Source: Micromonospora sp. NBRC 110009
GTDB lineage: Bacteria; Actinomycetota; Actinomycetes; Mycobacteriales; Micromonosporaceae
Reading direction: 5' to 3'
DNA length: 64,000 bases
Assembly: GCF_030518795.1 (NCBI RefSeq)
Contig: NZ_CP130427.1
Span: forward strand, 1,612,001-1,676,000
Part shown: positions 56,384 to 64,000 of the stretch, in pieces
Layout of the letters: each line of letters starts with the position of its first letter
How positions within the stretch are numbered: position 1 is the stretch's first letter
Made by a program: the position numbers and the translations under genes
Notes under the pieces: generated by a model
Databases searched by the model: none
The model's input: only the letters and a program-made list of their open reading frames with translations
Told to the model about the DNA's origin: nothing

Positions 56384-57397
56384 TCAGATGACCGGTGTCG
56401 ACTGGGAGCGGTCGTCGCGGACGTGCACCAGCATGTCGCCGGTCTCGATGACCGCGCCCGCCCGGTCGTTCAACGTGACCACCTTGCCCCGGCGGACCAG
56501 CGCGATGACCAGCGAGTCCAGCTCGCGGGGCGAGCGGCCCACCTCGCTGCGCTCGGCGGAACGCATGGCCAGCGCCATGCCCTGCCCGGGGGTGAGCAGG
56601 TCCTCCACCACGTCGATCAGCGGTGGGGCGGAGGTGGAGAGGCCGAGCAGCCGGCCGGCGGTCGCCGAGGAGACGATGACGTGATGCGCCCCGCTCTGCT
56701 TGAGCAGCGGCGCGTTCTCCGCTTCGCGCACGGCCGCGATGATCCGGACCTGACCGGCGGTGAGCTGGCGGACGGTCAGCGCCACCAGCACCGAGGCGTC
56801 GTCGCTGTCGGTCGCGATGATCACCGCCTTGGCGGTGCGGACGTGCGCCTCCTCCAGCACGGACGAGCGGGTGGCGGAACCCTCGATCGCGACCAGCCCG
56901 GCCGAGGTGGCCTGCCGCAGCAAGGCGCCGTTCCGCTCCACCACCACGATCCGGGACTTGTCCGTACCGTTCTCCAGCAACGCGGAGACGGCGCTGCGAC
57001 CCTTGGTGCCGTAGCCGCAGATGATGACGTGGTCCTTCACGGTCCTCCTCCAGCGCGACAGGCGACGGCCGGTCCGGTACTGCTCGGTCAGGACTTCCAG
57101 GGTGGTGCCGACCAGGATGATCAGGAAGAGCACCCGGGCGGGGGTGACGAACAGGACGTTGACCAGGCGGGCCGACGGGGCGGCCGGGGTGATGTCGCCG
57201 TACCCGGTGGTGGAGAGCGAGACCACCGCGTAGTAGAAGCAGTCGAGGAGGCTGAGCCCGTCCTCGTTGACGTCGCGGTAGCCGTCCCGGTCGAGCCAGA
57301 CCACGGTCACCACGGCGAACACCAGGGCCAGGGCGGCGAGCAGGCGCAGACTCAGCGCGCTCAGCGGCCCCCGCCGTTGCGCGGGAAAATGGATCAC
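56384..57397 (-). CDS. Two-helix potassium channel with RCK (TrkA-N/TrkA-C) domain
   Basis: The 337-residue protein has two membrane helices (about 16-35 and 82-101) with the pore filter TTGYGD at 63-68. An RCK domain starts at [14 protein letters not shown] (about 124), and a TrkA-C domain ends at [13 protein letters not shown] domains gate the channel by binding Ca2+ or nucleotide. [10 protein letters not shown] in the inner helix is the gating region. The GTG at 57397 is preceded by AGCAGGA. It is monocistronic. Confidence 0.92.
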   Translation of the reverse strand: MIHFPAQRRGPLSALSLRLLAALALVFAVVTVVWLDRDGYRDVNEDGLSLLDCFYYAVVSLSTTGYGDITPAAPSARLVNVLFVTPARVLFLIILVGTTLEVLTEQYRTGRRLSRWRRTVKDHVIICGYGTKGRSAVSALLENGTDKSRIVVVERNGALLRQATSAGLVAIEGSATRSSVLEEAHVRTAKAVIIATDSDDASVLVALTVRQLTAGQVRIIAAVREAENAPLLKQSGAHHVIVSSATAGRLLGLSTSAPPLIDVVEDLLTPGQGMALAMRSAERSEVGRSPRELDSLVIALVRRGKVVTLNDRAGAVIETGDMLVHVRDDRSQSTPVI

Positions 57398-57558
57398 CGT
57401 CGGTCCTGCTCCGCCGCCGTCGCCTGCACGTCCACAAGATAGCGGGTACGCGGTGTTCCGGCCTCCCGGGTGGGCCGCCCGGCCGGCCGGGCCGATGCCG
57501 GCCGCGGGTACGGGGCATGATGGGAGCGTCCCGGGACGACGACCGCGAGGAGGCCCGC

Positions 57559-58143
57559 ATGTCGTTGCTGCGACGGGTGATCGGCGGGGTGCTGCGCCGG
57601 GTACGGCTGCGGCAGGGCCGCACGCTGCGGGAGGTCGCCCAGGCGGCCGGGGTCTCGCTGCCCTACCTGTCGGAGGTGGAGCGCGGCCGCAAGGAGGCCT
57701 CCTCCGAGGTGCTGGCGGCGATCTGCCGGGCCCTCGGCCTCCACCTCTCCGACCTGCTGGAAGAGGCCCGCGACGAGTTGCGCCGGGTGGAGCGGCGGAC
57801 GCCGGTGACCTCGGGGTCGGGCCTGGTCCGGCTGGAGCGGGCCCCGGTCCACCGGGGCGACGGCGTGCGCCTGCAGGTCGGGCCGCGCCGCGGCCGCCCA
57901 CTGCCGCACGCGGTCGGCCGGCCGGCCGGACCGGGGGCGCGCCTGGGCACGCCGCTGCTCGGCACGCGGGGCACGCTCCGGACGGACCTCGGGCTGCCGG
58001 TGGGCGGCCCCGCCGCCGGATACGCCACGCCCACGATGCTCGGCACCGGCTCCCGGATCTGGCTGTTCCCCACCCCGCCACCCGCGCGCCGACGCCCGCG
58101 TACCGCCCGGGCGGTGATCCGGCGGCGGACCGCCCGGGTCTGA
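57559..58143 (+). CDS. ClgR/PopR-like XRE-family regulator
   Basis: The 194-residue protein begins [20 protein letters not shown] and has the helix-turn-helix [20 protein letters not shown] followed by [20 protein letters not shown]. This is the strongly conserved core of ClgR and PopR, activators of clp protease genes. Known members are about 130 residues. This one has an extra 100-residue Arg/Pro/Gly-rich tail ending RTARV, without the C-terminal Ala-Ala degron of PopR. GAGGAGG precedes the ATG. A clpP gene with PopR-type operators lies 1.1 kb downstream. Confidence 0.85.
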   Translation: MSLLRRVIGGVLRRVRLRQGRTLREVAQAAGVSLPYLSEVERGRKEASSEVLAAICRALGLHLSDLLEEARDELRRVERRTPVTSGSGLVRLERAPVHRGDGVRLQVGPRRGRPLPHAVGRPAGPGARLGTPLLGTRGTLRTDLGLPVGGPAAGYATPTMLGTGSRIWLFPTPPPARRRPRTARAVIRRRTARV

Positions 58144-58252
58144 CCGGACAGCGCCCGGCGGGCCGCCCCGGCAGGGGACGTCCCGGGCTGGCATCCGTCG
58201 ATGGACGTGTTTGATCTCCCGCGCCGGTGTCCCGGCAGCTACGGTGTGTGCC

Positions 58253-59086
58253 ATGACCGGCGTAACGCCCCTCGTCGACGCCCTGATCGGACTGGGTCTC
58301 ACCCAGTACGCGGCGCGCGCCTACCTCGCCCTGGTGACGCGCGACCGGTACACCGCCGCCGAACTCGCCCGCGCCTCGGGCGTGCCCCGGCAGCGCATCT
58401 ACGACGTGCTCAACTCGCTGAGCGAGCGGGGGCTGGTCCGGGTCCGCCCCGGCCCGGTGGTGCGCTACGCGGCCGTCGACCCGGAGGCCGCGGTGAACCG
58501 GATGATGACGGTCCACCGCACCGCGTACGAGCAACGCGAGCGGACCGGCGCCGAACTCGTCGACCAGCTCGCTCCCCTGTGGACCCGCGGCCGGTCCGAG
58601 GACGACCCGCTCGACTACGTCGAGGTCATCCGGGACCGGGACCTGCTCGCCGAACGCTTCGCCGAACTCCAGTCCAGCGCCCGGCACCAACTGCTCACCC
58701 TCGCCAAGCTGCCGTACCTGGTGGTGGAGAACCCGACCGGCCTGGAGGCGGCGCGCCGGCTGTCCCGGGCCGGCGGCGACGTCCGCTGCGTCTACGAGCA
58801 CGCCATGCTGGACAACCACGACATGGTCGACGACGTGCGGGGTTTCCTCGACGCGGGCGAACGGGCCCGGTTGGTCGCCGAGGTGCCGATGCGGCTGTGC
58901 ATCGCCGACGGCGCCCGGGTGCTCATGTCGATGCGGGACCCGCGGGCGGACGAGGCGTCCAGCACGTCCCTGCTGATCGAGCACCCGGCGCTCGCCCAGC
59001 TGCTGATCCAGGCGTACGAGACGATCTGGTCGGGCGGCGAGGACTTCGCGTCCGCGGTGGCCCGGGCCGGGGTGCCGACCGGCTGA
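58253..59086 (+). CDS. TrmB-like winged-helix regulator
   Basis: The 277-residue protein has an N-terminal winged helix (LTQYAARAYLALVTRDRYTA, then PRQRIYDVLNSLSERGLVRV) of the TrmB type. A C-terminal ligand region of phospholipase-D-like/TrmB fold follows (VEVIRDRDLLAERFAELQSS; VRCVYEHAMLDNHDM). Such proteins respond to sugars or other metabolites. TACGGT (58240-58245) is 7 nt before the ATG, a leaderless start. It sits between the PopR-like gene and clpP; whether it takes part in protease control is not visible. Confidence 0.82.
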   Translation: MTGVTPLVDALIGLGLTQYAARAYLALVTRDRYTAAELARASGVPRQRIYDVLNSLSERGLVRVRPGPVVRYAAVDPEAAVNRMMTVHRTAYEQRERTGAELVDQLAPLWTRGRSEDDPLDYVEVIRDRDLLAERFAELQSSARHQLLTLAKLPYLVVENPTGLEAARRLSRAGGDVRCVYEHAMLDNHDMVDDVRGFLDAGERARLVAEVPMRLCIADGARVLMSMRDPRADEASSTSLLIEHPALAQLLIQAYETIWSGGEDFASAVARAGVPTG

Positions 59087-59097
59087 GTCCGGCCGGT

Positions 59098-59127
59098 TCT
59101 GCCCACGGCGGATCTGCCGCCGGCAGA
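59098..59127 (+). promoter_or_regulatory. Two abutting PopR-type operators upstream of clpP
   Basis: Site 1 (59098-59112) reads TCTGCC-CAC-GGCGGA and site 2 (59113-59127) TCTGCC-GCC-GGCAGA; they touch without a gap. The second is a perfect inverted repeat and equals the core of the Streptomyces PopR operator TGTCTGCC-N3-GGCAGACA as I remember it. They lie about 95 nt before the clpP ATG, a fitting activator position. Confidence 0.65.
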
Positions 59128-59222
59128 ATCCCTGGGCTCCCGCCCACCGCTCGCCGGAGGCTGGAGACCACCGGTTCCCGGGCGGTCCGTCGCCCGCCGG
59201 CGGCACGGAGGGTGGTCAGGTC

Positions 59223-59816
59223 ATGGGGTACGGCATCTGGATGCTGGACGAGGGGCAGCCGTCCCTCGGCGACCGGGTCTTCGAGCGGCTGCTCAAGGAG
59301 CGGATCATCTTCCTCGGCAACGAGGTCACCGACGCCTCGGCCAACCAGATCTGCGCGCAGATCCTGCTGCTGGCCGCCGAGGACCCGGAGCAGGACATCT
59401 TCCTCTACATCAACTCGCCGGGCGGCTCGGTCAGCGCCGGGATGGCCGTCTACGACACCATGCGGTACGTCAAGAACGACGTGGCGACCCTGGCCCTGGG
59501 GCTGGCCGGTTCGATGGGGCAGTTCCTGCTCTGCGCGGGCACCGCCGGGAAGCGCTTCGCGCTGCCGCATTCGCGGATCATGATGCACCAGCCGTCGGGC
59601 GGGATGGGCGGCACGGCCGCCGACATCACCATCCAGGCGGAGAACATGCTGCACGTGAAACGGACCATGCAGGAGCTGATCGCCCGACACAGCGGGCGCA
59701 CGCTGGAGGAGATCCAGCGCGACTGGGACCGGGACCGCTGGTTCACCGCCGAGCAGGCCCGCGAGTACGGCCTGATCGACCAGGTGGTCGCCAGCGCGGA
59801 GCAGCTGCCCGGCTGA
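59223..59816 (+). CDS. clpP: ATP-dependent Clp protease proteolytic subunit
   Basis: The 197-residue protein has the ClpP triad Ser97 (GLAGSMGQF), His122 (MMHQPSGG) and Asp171 (DRDRWF), plus LYINSPGGSVSAGMAVYDTM. It forms the barrel protease fed by ClpX or ClpC ATPases. It is a single gene, not a clpP1P2 pair. The PopR-type operators upstream and a PopR/ClgR-like regulator nearby point to a ClpP3/P4-type, conditionally expressed subunit. GGAGGG lies 8 nt before the ATG. Confidence 0.95.
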   Translation: MGYGIWMLDEGQPSLGDRVFERLLKERIIFLGNEVTDASANQICAQILLLAAEDPEQDIFLYINSPGGSVSAGMAVYDTMRYVKNDVATLALGLAGSMGQFLLCAGTAGKRFALPHSRIMMHQPSGGMGGTAADITIQAENMLHVKRTMQELIARHSGRTLEEIQRDWDRDRWFTAEQAREYGLIDQVVASAEQLPG

Positions 59817-59838
59817 GGGCGGGACGGCCGGAGACGGG

Positions 59839-59869
59839 GGCGGCCGGCGGGGTGACCCCGCCGGCCGCC
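59839..59869. terminator. Bidirectional terminator between clpP and the beta-helix gene
   Basis: 59839-59853 is the reverse complement of 59855-59869, a stem of about 13 bp with a short GTGAC loop. It stands between the two convergent stop codons. Confidence 0.75.
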
Positions 59870-59885
59870 GGGTCGTCGCTCCTGA

Positions 59886-61682
59886 TCAGGGGTAGCTGAC
59901 CACGGGGCTGGTGCCGTATGAGCCGACGACCGGGGTGCCGGCCTCGTTGACGGTGCGTTCGATGCCGCCGCTGCCGTCGAGGAAGACGGTGATCGCGTCG
60001 TGGAACCGCACGCCGGCCCGGCGCGGCGCCTCGATGGCCCGGTCGCACCGGATGTCCACGCCCTGGTTGAAGTACGAGTAGACGCCCAACCCCCACGCCT
60101 CGTGCTCGCGTACGTGGTCGGCGACCTTGTACGACGCCCAGCCGTTGCCGGTCGGGCTGCGCCAGGCCGCCTGGCTCGGCGGGTCGTAGGGCAGCTCGCT
60201 CTGGTAGAAGACGGTCCGGCCGCGCTCGCCGTTCCAGACCGTCTGCCAGCGCTGGTAGTGCTCGACGAAGAGCCCGTAGGCGGTCACGTCGTCGCCGTTG
60301 ACCACCACGCCTGTGTCGGCGGTGTTGACGGTCCAGCCGATGGTGCCCGGCTTGCCGTGGTCGCCGCGCCAGGCCCAGATGTTGTCGATCAGGGTGTGCC
60401 GGCTGTTCACCACCAGGCTGGTCCCCGCCCGACCGGCCAGCGGTCCGCCGATGCGGAAGAAGACGTCCTGGAGCGAGATGGGGTTGGTGGCGTGCGAGCA
60501 GTGGCTGTGGCGCTTGCCGACCTCGACCAGCACCTCGGACTCCACCGGCCCGGCGTCGACCAGCACCCCGGCGATGCGGACGCCGTCGACGTCCTCGATC
60601 CGCAGGGCCGCGTCACCGGTGGTCGGGGCGAGGCTCGGCATGCCGAGGCCGAGCACGACGGTGTCCGGGTGCTTGACCCGGAGCGCCCGGTTCAGGTGGT
60701 AGACGCCCGGGGTGAGCAGCAGGTGCCGTCCGCGGGAGAGTTCCTGGTTGATCCGCTCGGCGGAGTCGGTGGGCTTGGCGATGAAGAAGTCGGCCAGTGG
60801 CAGCGAGGGCACCGGTCGGGCGCCCGCGCCCCAGGTGGTGCCGGCGGTGTCGCGGCGCAGCGCGGGCACGGCCACCCGCCAGGCGCCCGCGGCGTCGACG
60901 TACAGGTACGGCTTCTCCCGGGTCACCGGGCTGGTCGGCAGGGTGGTGTAGGGCGGGTTCGGGAAGCCCTGTGCGGGGGCGCCGACCACGCCGGAGAAGA
61001 CCTGGTTCCAGACCCCGTTGGTCCAGTCGCCGCCGAGCTCGCTGTCCCGGGTCAGCCACTGCTGCTGGGAGCCGTTGATGGTGATGCCGTCCACCTTGGA
61101 GTCGGCGATGTAACCGCCGCTGGAGTAGCCGCCGTTGCCCGGCTCCAGCCAGAGGATGCCCTTGATGTGCACCCGCCGCATCGGGGACGCCTGGGAGACC
61201 GCCCACTGGTTCGACCAGTCGGTCGGGCTGACGGCGAGGTTCTCCACCGAGCGCCAGAAGTTGGTCAGCGCGGAGATCCCCGCCGGCGAGCCCGGGTCGG
61301 GTTGGCCGATCACCCGGACCGCGCCGTGGATCTCCACGTCGTCGGGGTGCTCGCCGACGCCCGCCACGGTCGTGTAGTAGCCGAGCCGGGCGTTCACCTC
61401 GTACCGGCCGGGCTTGAAGAGCACGGCGTACCGGTCGGCGCCCATCTCGTTGTGCTCCTGGGCGGCGAAGATCTGGTCCAGGGTGGACTGGATCTCCGCG
61501 GTCGGGGTGGCCGGGTCGTAGACGAGGACGTTCGGGCCGAAGTCGGGCTCGGTGGCGGCGTCGGGGCGCGCCGGGGACGCGGCGGCGGCCGGCAGCGCCG
61601 GAAGGCCGAGGGCGGTGAGCGACGCCGCCGAGGCGGCGGTGACGGTGAGGAAGCGGCGGCGGGAGGGGTCGAGTTGTCTCAT
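59886..61682 (-). CDS. Tat-exported right-handed beta-helix protein (GH55-like/pectate-lyase fold)
   Basis: The 598-residue protein has a Tat signal (RRRFLTVTAASAASLTALGL, residues 8-27) with an AAAA-type cleavage region. A repetitive beta-helix follows (FKPGRYEVNARLGYYTTVAG; TPGVYHLNRALRVKHPDTVV; VLGLGMPSLAPTTGDAALRI). Homologues are often loosely annotated as adenylyl cyclase or coagulation-factor proteins. The fold instead suggests a glucan- or polysaccharide-active exoenzyme of the GH55 type. A LacI-type operator lies 41 bp upstream, which fits sugar control. No ribosome binding site is clear. Confidence 0.75.
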   Translation of the reverse strand: MRQLDPSRRRFLTVTAASAASLTALGLPALPAAAASPARPDAATEPDFGPNVLVYDPATPTAEIQSTLDQIFAAQEHNEMGADRYAVLFKPGRYEVNARLGYYTTVAGVGEHPDDVEIHGAVRVIGQPDPGSPAGISALTNFWRSVENLAVSPTDWSNQWAVSQASPMRRVHIKGILWLEPGNGGYSSGGYIADSKVDGITINGSQQQWLTRDSELGGDWTNGVWNQVFSGVVGAPAQGFPNPPYTTLPTSPVTREKPYLYVDAAGAWRVAVPALRRDTAGTTWGAGARPVPSLPLADFFIAKPTDSAERINQELSRGRHLLLTPGVYHLNRALRVKHPDTVVLGLGMPSLAPTTGDAALRIEDVDGVRIAGVLVDAGPVESEVLVEVGKRHSHCSHATNPISLQDVFFRIGGPLAGRAGTSLVVNSRHTLIDNIWAWRGDHGKPGTIGWTVNTADTGVVVNGDDVTAYGLFVEHYQRWQTVWNGERGRTVFYQSELPYDPPSQAAWRSPTGNGWASYKVADHVREHEAWGLGVYSYFNQGVDIRCDRAIEAPRRAGVRFHDAITVFLDGSGGIERTVNEAGTPVVGSYGTSPVVSYP

Positions 61683-61723
61683 CTGCCTGCCTGTTCGGTG
61701 GGGGTACGGAGGAGCAGGAGCCG

Positions 61724-61735
61724 GAGAGCGCTCTC
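61724..61735. promoter_or_regulatory. LacI-family operator palindrome upstream of the beta-helix gene
   Basis: GAGAGCGCTCTC is a perfect 12-bp palindrome. Its centre, GAGCGCTC, equals that of the CebR box, a LacI-family site that controls polysaccharide-degrading enzymes in actinomycetes. It is placed 41 bp before the ATG at 61682. No LacI gene is in the window. Confidence 0.6.
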
Positions 61736-61793
61736 TGCGCCGTTCCTACCCCAAACCGACCCCGCACGCCAGATGGCAGCGGTTCCGGAATTG

Positions 61794-62147
61794 TCAGTGG
61801 GCGTCGTAGCGGGCCCGGGCGGCCTCCACCTCGGCGAGGTGGTTGGTGGCCCACGCCTCCAAGCCGGCGACCAGGTCGAGCAGGGTGCGACCGAGGTCGG
61901 TGAGCGCGTAGTCGACCCGGGGCGGCACGCTCGGGTGCACGGTGCGCGTGACGATGCCGTCCCGCTCCAGGCCGCGCAGGGTCTGGGTGAGCATCTTCTG
62001 GCTGATCCCGTCGACCCGGTCGGCCAGTTCGCCGTAGCGCTTGTCCCCGTTGGCGAGGGTGAGCACGATCAGCACGCTCCAGCGGTCGCCGATCCGGTCC
62101 AGGACCTTCCGGCTGCCGCAGTTCCGGTTGAACGGGTCCGCCTGCAC
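61794..62147 (-). CDS. HxlR/DUF24-family regulator (QorR/YtfH-like)
   Basis: The 117-residue winged-helix protein has RNCGSRKVLDRIGDRWSVLI (with the redox-sensitive N-terminal Cys of the family), KRYGELADRVDGISQKMLTQ and RGLERDGIVTRTVHPSVPPR. In E. coli and Bacillus such proteins sense quinones or electrophiles and control a divergent oxidoreductase. The divergent gene here is QorB-like. I chose the GTG at 62147 because GAGAG lies just upstream and family members start here. Confidence 0.92.
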   Translation of the reverse strand: MQADPFNRNCGSRKVLDRIGDRWSVLIVLTLANGDKRYGELADRVDGISQKMLTQTLRGLERDGIVTRTVHPSVPPRVDYALTDLGRTLLDLVAGLEAWATNHLAEVEAARARYDAH

Positions 62148-62188
62148 AGCTTTACTCTCTTTCAGTGCGTATCGAACTTGAAGGTGCC

Positions 62189-62227
62189 TACTCTCCAACG
62201 GGAAGTAGCATGCGGTTGTTCCCGTTG
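62189..62227. promoter_or_regulatory. Operator candidates between HxlR and QorB-like genes
   Basis: TACT-N11-AGTA (62189-62207) resembles the TACT...AGTA operators of DUF24 regulators, with wider spacing. It overlaps a 9-bp inverted repeat CAACGGGAA/TTCCCGTTG (62196-62204 with 62219-62227). TACTCTC also occurs at about 62154. Confidence 0.45.
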
Positions 62228-62268
62228 CCGTGGGATGACAGTTCATGTCGCAACCACAGGGAGCCTTC

Positions 62269-63114
62269 ATGTCCATCGTCGTCACCGGCGCCACCGGCCC
62301 GCTCGGCCGCCTGATCATCTCCTCGCTGCTCGACCGGGGCGTACCGGCCGGCCAGATCGTGGCGCTCGGCCGCAACATTGACCGCCTCGCCGAACTCGCC
62401 GGGCGCGGAGTGGTCACCCAGCGGGCCGACTACGACGACCCCGCGTCGCTCCAGGCGGCCTTCGCGGGCGCCGACAAGCTGATGTTCGTCTCCGGCAGCG
62501 AGGTCGGCAAGCGCGTGGTGCAGCACGGCAACGTGGTCACCGCCGCCAAGGAGGCCGGCATCGGGCTGATCGTCTACACCAGCATCGCCAACGCGGAGAC
62601 CTCCAGCCTGGTGCTCGCCGCCGAGCACAAGGCGACCGAGCAGCTGATCCGCGACTCCGGGGTGCCGCACGTGTTCCTGCGCAACAGCTGGTACCTGGAG
62701 AACTACACCGCCCAGCTGCCCACGTACCGCCAGCATGGGGTGGCGGGGGCGGCGGGTGACGGGCGGGTCAGCGCCGCCACCCGCGCCGACTACGCCGAGG
62801 CCGCGGCGGCGGTGCTCACCGCCGAGGGTCCGGCCGGCACGGTGTACGAGCTGGGCGGCGCGCCGTTCACCATGACCGAACTGGCCGCCGAAATCTCCCG
62901 CCAGACCGGCGCCGAGGTCTCCTACGTCGACCTGCCGGTGGACAAGTACACGGAGCTGCTGGTCGCGGCCGGCCTGCCCGAGGGCTACGCGGCCGTGCTC
63001 GCCGACGGCGACCGCGGCCTCGCCCAGGGCGAGCTGGAGGTCGGCGACGACCTGGCCAAGCTGCTCGGCCGCACGCCGACCACGCTCGCCGAGGCGATCC
63101 GCGCGGCGCTCTGA
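62269..63114 (+). CDS. qorB: NmrA-like NAD(P)H:quinone oxidoreductase (QorB/YtfG-like)
   Basis: The 281-residue Rossmann protein begins MSIVVTGATGPLGRLIISSL and has KLMFVSGSEVGKRVVQHGNV, LIVYTSIANAETSSLVLAAE and HVFLRNSWYLENY, the pattern of YtfG-type quinone reductases. It uses NAD(P)H to reduce quinones. GGGAG lies 6 nt before the ATG at 62269, so I prefer it to the ATG at 62245. The divergent HxlR regulator is the typical partner. Confidence 0.92.
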   Translation: MSIVVTGATGPLGRLIISSLLDRGVPAGQIVALGRNIDRLAELAGRGVVTQRADYDDPASLQAAFAGADKLMFVSGSEVGKRVVQHGNVVTAAKEAGIGLIVYTSIANAETSSLVLAAEHKATEQLIRDSGVPHVFLRNSWYLENYTAQLPTYRQHGVAGAAGDGRVSAATRADYAEAAAAVLTAEGPAGTVYELGGAPFTMTELAAEISRQTGAEVSYVDLPVDKYTELLVAAGLPEGYAAVLADGDRGLAQGELEVGDDLAKLLGRTPTTLAEAIRAAL

Positions 63115-63122
63115 CTCCTCCA

Positions 63123-63151
63123 TCGCCGCCCCGGCCGAGCCGGGGCGGCGA
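63123..63151. terminator. Bidirectional terminator between qorB and the HAD gene
   Basis: A perfect 13-bp stem (63123-63135 with 63139-63151) with a 3-nt loop lies between the convergent stops. Confidence 0.75.
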
Positions 63152-63160
63152 CGGACCGGC

Positions 63161-63937
63161 TCAGGCCGGCTCGGCGCGCAGCTGCACCAGCTCGTCGACC
63201 AGGGTCTCCACGTAGTCGGCCGTCTCCTCCCAGCAGGTGACGGCCATGCAGCGGATGCCCATCGCCTTGACCGGGTAGTCGTTGCCGCCCGCGTCGAGCC
63301 GGTCGCCGACGAAGAGCACGTTGTCGGTCTTCAGGTCCAGGCACTCCAGCAGCTTGCGCATGCCGTACGCCTTGTCCACGCCCTTGCGGGTGACGTCGAT
63401 CGAGGTCGAGCCGCCGCCGCGGACCTCCAGGTCGGGCAGCTTCTCGGCGACCGCGTCCCGGAGCCGCTTCTTCTTGCTGCCGTCCGGGTCCCAGCCGTAC
63501 TTCTCGGCTGGCGGGGCCGACTGGCCCAGCGCGGAGAAGGTGATCTGGCTGCCCCGGTCCTCGATGATGTCGCCCCAGGTCTTCGGCTCCCAGAGACCCA
63601 GCGCCTTGGCCGACTCGGTGAGCGCCTCGATCACGCGCGCCTTGTCCGCCTCGCTCAGGTCCTCGGCGTACACCAGCCGCCACTCGCCGTCCTGCCAGCG
63701 GTAGTAGCGGGTGCCGCAGGTCGGCATCAGGTGCAGCCGGCCGCGCTGCTCCTCGGTCAGGTCCAGGTGGGCCAGCACCTGCGCCTCGAACTGCTCGAAG
63801 CGGCCACCGGAGATGATCAGCACGTCCACCTCGGTGAGCAGGTGGGCGAGGAGTTCCGCCATCCGACGATCGATCCGGGACTTGGAGACAGCCAGGGTGT
63901 CGTCCAGGTCGAACGCCACCACTCGAAGATCGTTCAT
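63161..63937 (-). CDS. HAD-IIB family phosphatase, phosphomannomutase-like
   Basis: The 258-residue protein has motif I AFDLDDTLAVSK (Asp10, Asp12), LIISGGRFEQFEAQVL (motif II), GGSTSIDVTRKGVDKAYGMR (Lys of motif III) and LFVGDRLDAGGNDYPVKAM (motif IV). The C2 cap with LHLMPTCGTRYYRW resembles eukaryote-type phosphomannomutase. It may interconvert or dephosphorylate sugar phosphates. TACCCT on the reverse strand near 64000 is a possible -10 box. It is the last gene in the window. Confidence 0.88.
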   Translation of the reverse strand: MNDLRVVAFDLDDTLAVSKSRIDRRMAELLAHLLTEVDVLIISGGRFEQFEAQVLAHLDLTEEQRGRLHLMPTCGTRYYRWQDGEWRLVYAEDLSEADKARVIEALTESAKALGLWEPKTWGDIIEDRGSQITFSALGQSAPPAEKYGWDPDGSKKKRLRDAVAEKLPDLEVRGGGSTSIDVTRKGVDKAYGMRKLLECLDLKTDNVLFVGDRLDAGGNDYPVKAMGIRCMAVTCWEETADYVETLVDELVQLRAEPA

Positions 63938-64000
63938 CAGGTACCACCATGTCGTCGCGGGCAGGCCAGAACTAGCAGGGTACCGACGGTGGCCCCGCGG

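Noticed and set aside
1..64000. tRNA, rRNA, insertion sequence or phage genes
   Set aside because: No TpsiC-like GGTTCGAATCC element in a cloverleaf context, no rRNA-like low-variation stretch and no transposase or integrase motif were seen in any plausible coding frame.

Overview
The window is very GC-rich, with third codon positions almost all G or C, frequent GTG starts, and many genes whose start codon lies 6-8 nt after a TANNNT -10 box with no ribosome binding site. The gene families (SigE-family sigma factor, conservon proteins, IniB/IniA/IniC, PopR/ClgR, DUF3117, DUF6758, FolP2-like) point to an actinomycete. The intergenic repeats and overall style suggest Micromonosporaceae (Micromonospora-like). 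It reads as ordinary chromosome: no insertion sequence, prophage, CRISPR array, rRNA or tRNA gene was seen.

Region 1 (1-7.1 kb): SigE-family sigma factor, a PH-domain membrane protein with a 52-residue membrane partner, a DUF6758 protein, a SpoU/TrmH RNA methyltransferase, a MaoC hydratase, a thioredoxin with an exact SigR-type promoter, and a two-gene HTTM membrane operon. Region 2 (7.0-19.0 kb) is the most striking block. An iniBAC-like set (IniB-like protein and two dynamin-like GTPases) faces a forward run of a degenerate Hsp70 ATPase, a large LuxR (LAL) regulator, a nitrate-sensing-type histidine kinase, a roadblock protein, a DUF742 protein and a membrane-anchored carbohydrate-binding-like protein. 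This looks like an envelope-sensing and membrane-remodelling module built from an ini locus and a conservon that lacks its own Ras-like GTPase.

Region 3 (19-35.9 kb): DCC oxidoreductase, a LexA-boxed radical SAM protein, small membrane proteins, TetR with its divergent target, acyl-CoA dehydrogenase, two DUF4190 proteins, SDRs, a CitE-like lyase, GNAT, APC and EamA transporters, a HAD protein and PhzF. A pair of inverted 50-bp repeats brackets one small gene here. Region 4 (35.9-50.3 kb) is core-like: a PRC/MgtE-N/CBS protein, DUF1003, Mrp, TatB, HtrA, O-methyltransferase, PepA, DUF3117, PaaX with an enoyl-CoA hydratase, Tag, a DivIVA-like protein, FolP2-like protein and a solitary NuoA. Its order resembles the mycobacterial Rv1207-Rv1232 area, but sigE-rseA and gpgS are absent from their usual places.

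Region 5 (50.4-64 kb): a cell-surface protein, 2-oxoacid:ferredoxin oxidoreductase KorAB preceded by a micro-ORF, an azoreductase with MarR, a RCK-gated potassium channel, a PopR/ClgR-like regulator and a ClpP gene with two abutting PopR-type operators, a Tat-exported beta-helix protein behind a LacI-type operator, an HxlR/QorB-type pair, and a phosphomannomutase-like HAD protein. Convergent genes are repeatedly separated by long near-perfect hairpins.
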